Shown here piece by piece: positions 7,488 to 10,717 of a DNA stretch of 10,717 nucleotides (positions are counted from its first letter, which is position 1; each line of letters starts with the position of its first letter). The position numbers and the translations under genes were made by a program. The DNA is from CAYLOP01 sp964385305 (lineage in GTDB: Bacteria; Chloroflexota; Anaerolineae; Anaerolineales; E44-bin32): contig CAYLOP010000107.1 of assembly GCA_964385305.1 (NCBI GenBank), forward strand, positions 1 to 10,717, read 5' to 3'. The notes below the pieces were generated by a model that saw only the letters and a program-made list of their open reading frames with translations, did no database searches and was not told the origin of the DNA.

Positions 7488-7946
7488 TTGAGTACAAAAA
7501 TTCTACTTGGTGCATTCAGCGCCCTTGCCACCGGCCTGGCAATCGGCGTCCAATCGACCATCACCAGCCGCGTGGGGAGCATGATCGGTGACATCCGCAC
7601 CGGTCTCCTCACCAACTTCCTGGGCGGGATCATCGCCGGGGCGCTCGTGGGGTTGGTGATCCTGCGCGAAGGTCCGATGACGTGGAACATCCCGAAGACT
7701 GCGCTCGCGCTGGTGACGCTCTCCGGGCTGCTGGGGATCTTCATCATCACCGGCATCTCCTTTTCACTTCAGAGAGCCGGCGTCGCCGCAGGGCTTGCGA
7801 CCGTCATCCTGGGCCAAATGGTCGTCTCGATCATCGTCGACTCACGTGGAATCGGGGGCGCTGAACCCATCCCGCTCACACCACAGCGCGTGCTGGGCGT
7901 ACTCGTATTAGGCTTAGCCGTCTACCTACTGCTGCCGCGCCAGTAA
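7488..7946 (+). CDS. YdcZ/DUF606-family small membrane transporter (DMT superfamily)
   Basis: A 152-residue integral membrane protein of the YdcZ (DUF606) group, which are half-size relatives of drug/metabolite transporters and usually about 150 residues with five membrane passes. The first segment has GAFSALATGLAIGVQSTIT (about 8-26), followed by LLTNFLGGIIAGALVGLVIL (40-59). The third is ALALVTLSGLLGIFIITGIS (about 71-90) and the fourth GVAAGLATVILGQMVVSIIV (97-116). The last, RVLGVLVLGLAVYLLL, ends near the C-terminus. The GLATVILGQMVVSIIVD segment and the following RGIGG.EPIPLTPQRVLG link are typical of the family. Such proteins are thought to work as dimers or heteropairs; the substrate is unknown. 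The start is TTG, read as Met, because of the strong ribosome binding site 6 bases before it. It is followed after 34 bases by the membrane hydrolase, probably in one transcript. Confidence 0.85.
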   Translation: MSTKILLGAFSALATGLAIGVQSTITSRVGSMIGDIRTGLLTNFLGGIIAGALVGLVILREGPMTWNIPKTALALVTLSGLLGIFIITGISFSLQRAGVAAGLATVILGQMVVSIIVDSRGIGGAEPIPLTPQRVLGVLVLGLAVYLLLPRQ

Positions 7947-7961
7947 GTGACACGCGGTCAC
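7947..7961 (+). repeat. Short perfect hairpin in the transporter-hydrolase gap
   Basis: GTGAC (7947-7951) and GTCAC (7957-7961) form a perfect 5-base stem around ACGCG, directly after the TAA stop and 19 bases before the hydrolase ATG. No T-run follows, so it is not a terminator. It could adjust translation or simply be chance. Confidence 0.3.
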
Positions 7962-7980
7962 GGTGGATTGGACTTGACCC

Positions 7981-9456
7981 ATGAAAAGAAGCGAGATTGT
8001 CCTGGGACGTACGCGATGGATGTGGATCGCCATCGCTATCGTTTTAATGCTGATCTCCTGGTGGGGCGTCTTACGATTGGACAATGGTTTGATTGTCCGC
8101 AGGTTCACCCAGGAGGGCATTCCGCTACGCTACCTCGGTCCCAGCGAGGGGCGGGACATACCAGGCGTCATCATAGCACACGGCTTCGGCGGTTCGCAGC
8201 AGATCATGCTCGGCTACGGTTATTCACTCGCACACGCTGGCTTCGGTGTGATGATCCTGGACTTTACCGGGCATGGCGCCAATCCCCATCCGCGCCTCAA
8301 CACACCGAATGAACTTCAGGACGATCTCGATGCCGCTTACCAGGGATTGATTTCCCAGCCGGAAATCGACGTCCAGAATATTGCATTGCTCGGCCATTCG
8401 ATGGGCAGCGGAGTCGTCATGAGGGCGGGCATCGATCAGCCGGACCGGTATATGGCCGTCATCGCGATCTCCCCAACCGCTGCAGACGTGAGCAAAACCC
8501 TGCCGCCCAACCTCATGCTGCAGGCTGGAGCCCTGGAGGGACGCTTCGTTTCCAACGCAAGACGGTTGCTCACCCAAGCGGGCGGTCCAAACGCCGATTT
8601 TGGGGCAGGCCTCGCACGCCGATTCGAGGTCATCCCCAACGTCGAGCATATCTCCATCCTGTTCAGCAATACCAGCCAAGATCTCGCTCGTGAGTGGTTG
8701 GAGGACTCGTTCGGCGTTGAAAGCACGGTCGATTTCTCGGATACGCGTATCGTCTGGTATGGCCTGCACCAGATCGCATGGATCATCCTCCTTGGTGCCG
8801 CGGGATCTCTGCTAACCCTGAAACCCGTCAGCATTCCAACCCAGACAATGATCATTCGAAGGTGGCTTGGATTCGTACTCGCTCCCTTCATCGCCCTCGG
8901 GATCTTTGCGTTCTTATCCAAGCGGATGGATCTCTCAACGTTCCTTGGTTTTCATGTCGGCGGTGCGCTTGCCCTTTTTCTTGCCGTATGGGGCATCCTC
9001 TGGCTGGCGTTGGCTGTGAGACCCAAACGCCCGCGATGGCAAAGTGTCCTCTTTGGAGGACTGCTGTTCATCCTCCTTTGGGTAGTCCCAGGATTAATGG
9101 CGCAATACACGTGGATGCAGTGGTTCCTGGTCTCACCGCGACTCTTGCGGTGGCCATTGCTCGTCCTGGCCTGCCTGCCCTGGAAACTGGCAGCCGGTCA
9201 TGCACTCTACGGCACACGGGGCTGGCGGAGGGCCGGCGAATGGGCTATCCAGAGCGCGCTGCTATTAACGATTATGGTGCTGATGGCACAGTGGGTGCCT
9301 GGGATGTATATCGTCGTGCTGATCGCCCCCGTCCTGCCCTTCGTTTTGGCACTCGAGATCCTGGTCAGCAGACACCTCGATGATCCGTGGGTTTATGCCA
9401 TTGGAAGCGCATCCTTCTTCGGCTGGATGCTGGCGTCCTTCTTCCCCATCGCCTAA
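7981..9456 (+). CDS. Membrane-anchored alpha/beta hydrolase with multi-pass C-terminal half
   Basis: A 491-residue protein joining a serine hydrolase to a membrane domain. One N-terminal hydrophobic segment (13-30) is followed by an alpha/beta-hydrolase fold. This has the oxyanion-loop stretch AHGFGGS (66-72), LDFTGHGAN (93-101), the nucleophile elbow GHSMGS with S140 (138-143) and NVEHISIL with the probable catalytic H223 (220-227). The acid position reads GALEGRF, so E186 seems to stand where Asp is usual. From about 262 to the end there are seven or so hydrophobic segments, roughly 262-280, 293-311, 322-346, 354-374, 380-400, 424-462 and 470-490. These have no recognised family signature. 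The substrate is unknown; esters, lipids or peptidyl groups are all possible. The ATG at 7981 has only a weak GGA 8 bases upstream; no better in-frame start exists, and coupling to the transporter 34 bases upstream may help. A hairpin follows the gene. Confidence 0.8.
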   Translation: MKRSEIVLGRTRWMWIAIAIVLMLISWWGVLRLDNGLIVRRFTQEGIPLRYLGPSEGRDIPGVIIAHGFGGSQQIMLGYGYSLAHAGFGVMILDFTGHGANPHPRLNTPNELQDDLDAAYQGLISQPEIDVQNIALLGHSMGSGVVMRAGIDQPDRYMAVIAISPTAADVSKTLPPNLMLQAGALEGRFVSNARRLLTQAGGPNADFGAGLARRFEVIPNVEHISILFSNTSQDLAREWLEDSFGVESTVDFSDTRIVWYGLHQIAWIILLGAAGSLLTLKPVSIPTQTMIIRRWLGFVLAPFIALGIFAFLSKRMDLSTFLGFHVGGALALFLAVWGILWLALAVRPKRPRWQSVLFGGLLFILLWVVPGLMAQYTWMQWFLVSPRLLRWPLLVLACLPWKLAAGHALYGTRGWRRAGEWAIQSALLLTIMVLMAQWVPGMYIVVLIAPVLPFVLALEILVSRHLDDPWVYAIGSASFFGWMLASFFPIA

Positions 9457-9481
9457 GGATGAAGGAGTCTAAGCTCTAGAC

Positions 9482-9520
9482 CGAGAACATCCAACACTCC
9501 CCAATTCTTGGATGCTCTCG
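9482..9520 (+). terminator. Strong hairpin after the hydrolase gene
   Basis: Bases 9482-9494 pair with 9508-9520: twelve base pairs including CATCCAA with TTGGATG, one A-C mismatch, and a 13-base loop. It starts 26 bases after the hydrolase stop and lies in the gap before the iron-sulfur gene. No T-run follows, so it is either a hairpin-only transcript end, a stability element, or a factor-assisted terminator. Confidence 0.5.
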
Positions 9521-9620
9521 AAACGAAGTGACAGTTTGAAATTTAATCAAATGGAGCGCACAGTAGTTCGAATATGATGATTTAGCAGCGTTATGGATCC
9601 CTAACATACGGAGATGCGAG

Positions 9621-10496
9621 ATGGATGGGTTATCAGATGAAATACGACCGGTTGCCGTGGCAGCGGGAGCCGATCTGGTCGGGTTTGCGCCCGTTGCGCA
9701 TTTCGATACAGGACCAGCGAAGACACACCCGTGCTACTACATGCCAACCGCGCGTTCAGTTGTCGTGATCGCCATCGCCTACCCGCGTGCGATCAGCGAG
9801 GTGTGGGGAACATACGAACAGGAGGGCTGCCTTCCTACGCCGTACATGCTCTTTGGGTTTGCAGAGCTAAACTGGGAGCTATCAAGGGTGGCGTTGAAAG
9901 TGGCGAAAGCCCTCGAAGCCCACGGATTCCTAAGCCTGCCCATTCCGCCTTCGTACACCCTCTCTCGCTATCGCTATTGGGAGGAACTCGACAAGACAGG
10001 GCGCTATCTCGGTGACTTTTCGCTGAAGCACGCTGCCGTAGCTGCGGGTTTGGGGACGTTCGGCTGGAATAACATCGTTCTCACACCTCAGTTCGGTGCG
10101 CGTCAGCGGCTTATCGCTGTGATCACCGAAGCGCAGCTCAAGCCTGGAGAACTCTATGATGGGGAACCGCTCTGCCAGCCAGAACGCTGTGGTCTACGCT
10201 GTGTGGAAACCTGCCCGATCGGGGCGTTGAGCCGAGATGAGGCGCAGGAATTCGAGATGGGAGGGCGCGTTTACCAATACGCGGACCTCAACCACAATCT
10301 TTGCCGCTGGTGTTTGGACGGTTTCACAATCGGGTCTGGCAGCCGCACCCATTTTGAGCCACCAGATCAGATCACACAGGACGATCTTGTCTATGCCGAT
10401 GCCCATCGCCACATTGCGGATCAGGGTCTTTATGCGATGGCGTTTGTAGATTTTTGCGGCAAATGCATGCACCAATGCCCGAGCCCACACTTCTGA
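9621..10496 (+). CDS. Epoxyqueuosine-reductase-like iron-sulfur protein
   Basis: A 291-residue protein related to QueG and to the corrinoid-binding part of reductive dehalogenases. The family core is seen at 132-160, DFSLKHAAVAAGLGTFGWNN followed by the LTPQFGA stretch, with D132 at the place of QueG's proposed general acid. Cysteines suited to two [4Fe-4S] clusters follow: C185, C190, C194 and C198 (spaced 4, 3 and 3 residues), CRWC at C228 and C231, and CGKCMHQCP with C279, C282 and C286. The first set differs from the usual CxxCxxCxxxCP. At 291 residues it is shorter than E. coli QueG (about 379) and has no HEAT-repeat tail, so queuosine synthesis is not a safe call; members of this side group often have no assigned substrate. 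No Tat signal is seen, so it is probably cytoplasmic, unlike respiratory dehalogenases. GGAGA lies 6 bases before the ATG. A small coupled gene follows after 13 bases. Confidence 0.78.
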   Translation: MDGLSDEIRPVAVAAGADLVGFAPVAHFDTGPAKTHPCYYMPTARSVVVIAIAYPRAISEVWGTYEQEGCLPTPYMLFGFAELNWELSRVALKVAKALEAHGFLSLPIPPSYTLSRYRYWEELDKTGRYLGDFSLKHAAVAAGLGTFGWNNIVLTPQFGARQRLIAVITEAQLKPGELYDGEPLCQPERCGLRCVETCPIGALSRDEAQEFEMGGRVYQYADLNHNLCRWCLDGFTIGSGSRTHFEPPDQITQDDLVYADAHRHIADQGLYAMAFVDFCGKCMHQCPSPHF

Positions 10497-10509
10497 CGGA
10501 GAGCAACGC

Positions 10510-10689
10510 GTGAGTGTCCGCGTGGATATGAAACATGCGAATTTCCTATATACTGATCCTACCATGCACACCAGCACCATCCATGCTGATATCAAACAAA
10601 TCCCAGGTTTTTTAACACGACGTTTCACCAATTTATCGCCGGGAGCAAGGTGCCCACAACACCCTCCTGCCCAGAGAAAGGTCCTGTGA
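10510..10689 (+). CDS. Small hypothetical protein, 59 residues
   Basis: A short gene with no recognised family. The GTG start has GGAGAG 6 bases upstream and lies 13 bases after the stop of the iron-sulfur gene. Its stop overlaps the next start as TGATG. Such tight packing supports a real member of the same transcript. The protein begins MSVRVDMKHANFLYTDPTMH and has a middle stretch IKQIPGFLTRRFTNLSPGAR. The end is rich in Pro, Gln and Arg, with one cysteine near residue 49. It has no membrane segment, signal peptide or zinc pair. Internal starts at ATG 10528 or ATG 10564 would give 53 or 41 residues but lack a ribosome binding site. A chance open frame is the main alternative, as the composition is unlike a usual globular domain. 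Confidence 0.45.
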   Translation: MSVRVDMKHANFLYTDPTMHTSTIHADIKQIPGFLTRRFTNLSPGARCPQHPPAQRKVL

Positions 10690-10717
10690 TGGGTAAAATC
10701 ATACGTCTTTTGATCAT
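10689..10717 (+). CDS. Start of an unidentified gene, cut by the window edge
   Basis: The nine full codons visible read MGKIIRLLI, a basic then hydrophobic start that could open a membrane segment or a first beta strand. AAAGG lies 8 bases before the ATG, and the ATG overlaps the stop of the small upstream gene in TGATG, the classic layout for translational coupling. Too little is present to name a family. Confidence 0.5.

Overview
The window looks like a bacterial chromosome of moderately high GC, most likely a Chloroflexota (Anaerolineae-like) member. That placement is an inference from gene content: a 903-residue MalT-type LuxR regulator, a small protein of the 'YRITVxG' type beside a PEP-synthase-like phosphotransferase, and Shine-Dalgarno-led genes with some GTG and TTG starts. 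No rRNA, tRNA, CRISPR array, insertion sequence or phage gene was found.

Left end (1-759): a Fur-family regulator with a PerR-type metal site is read leftward and runs off the window. Its promoter region holds a 15-bp sequence close to the classical PerR box, laid over the predicted -10 element, so autoregulation by a peroxide sensor is likely. A TauE/SafE-type membrane transporter is read divergently from its own sigma70-like promoter.

Middle (1477-7271): a large ATP-binding LuxR regulator is followed by a tight two-gene unit. This unit encodes a 93-residue protein and an 828-residue dikinase-like enzyme, which overlap by 8 bp. The enzyme has an N-terminal PEP/pyruvate-dikinase ATP-binding domain, a long central domain and a C-terminal phosphohistidine domain. 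This is the layout of rifampicin phosphotransferase and its relatives; no C-terminal PEP/pyruvate barrel is present, so it is unlikely to be ordinary PEP synthase.

Right half (7272-10717): after a weak terminator-like hairpin come a YdcZ/DUF606-type small membrane transporter (TTG start) and, 34 bp later, a membrane-anchored alpha/beta hydrolase with a large multi-pass C-terminal half. A strong hairpin separates this pair from the next unit. That unit is an epoxyqueuosine-reductase-like iron-sulfur protein, a previously unlisted 59-codon small gene with a good ribosome binding site, and the first codons of a further gene overlapping it as TGATG.

Most of this is ordinary housekeeping and accessory content. 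The points most worth following are the PerR box, the small-protein/phosphotransferase pair with its uncharacterised substrate, the membrane-fused hydrolase, and the small coupled gene at the right edge.
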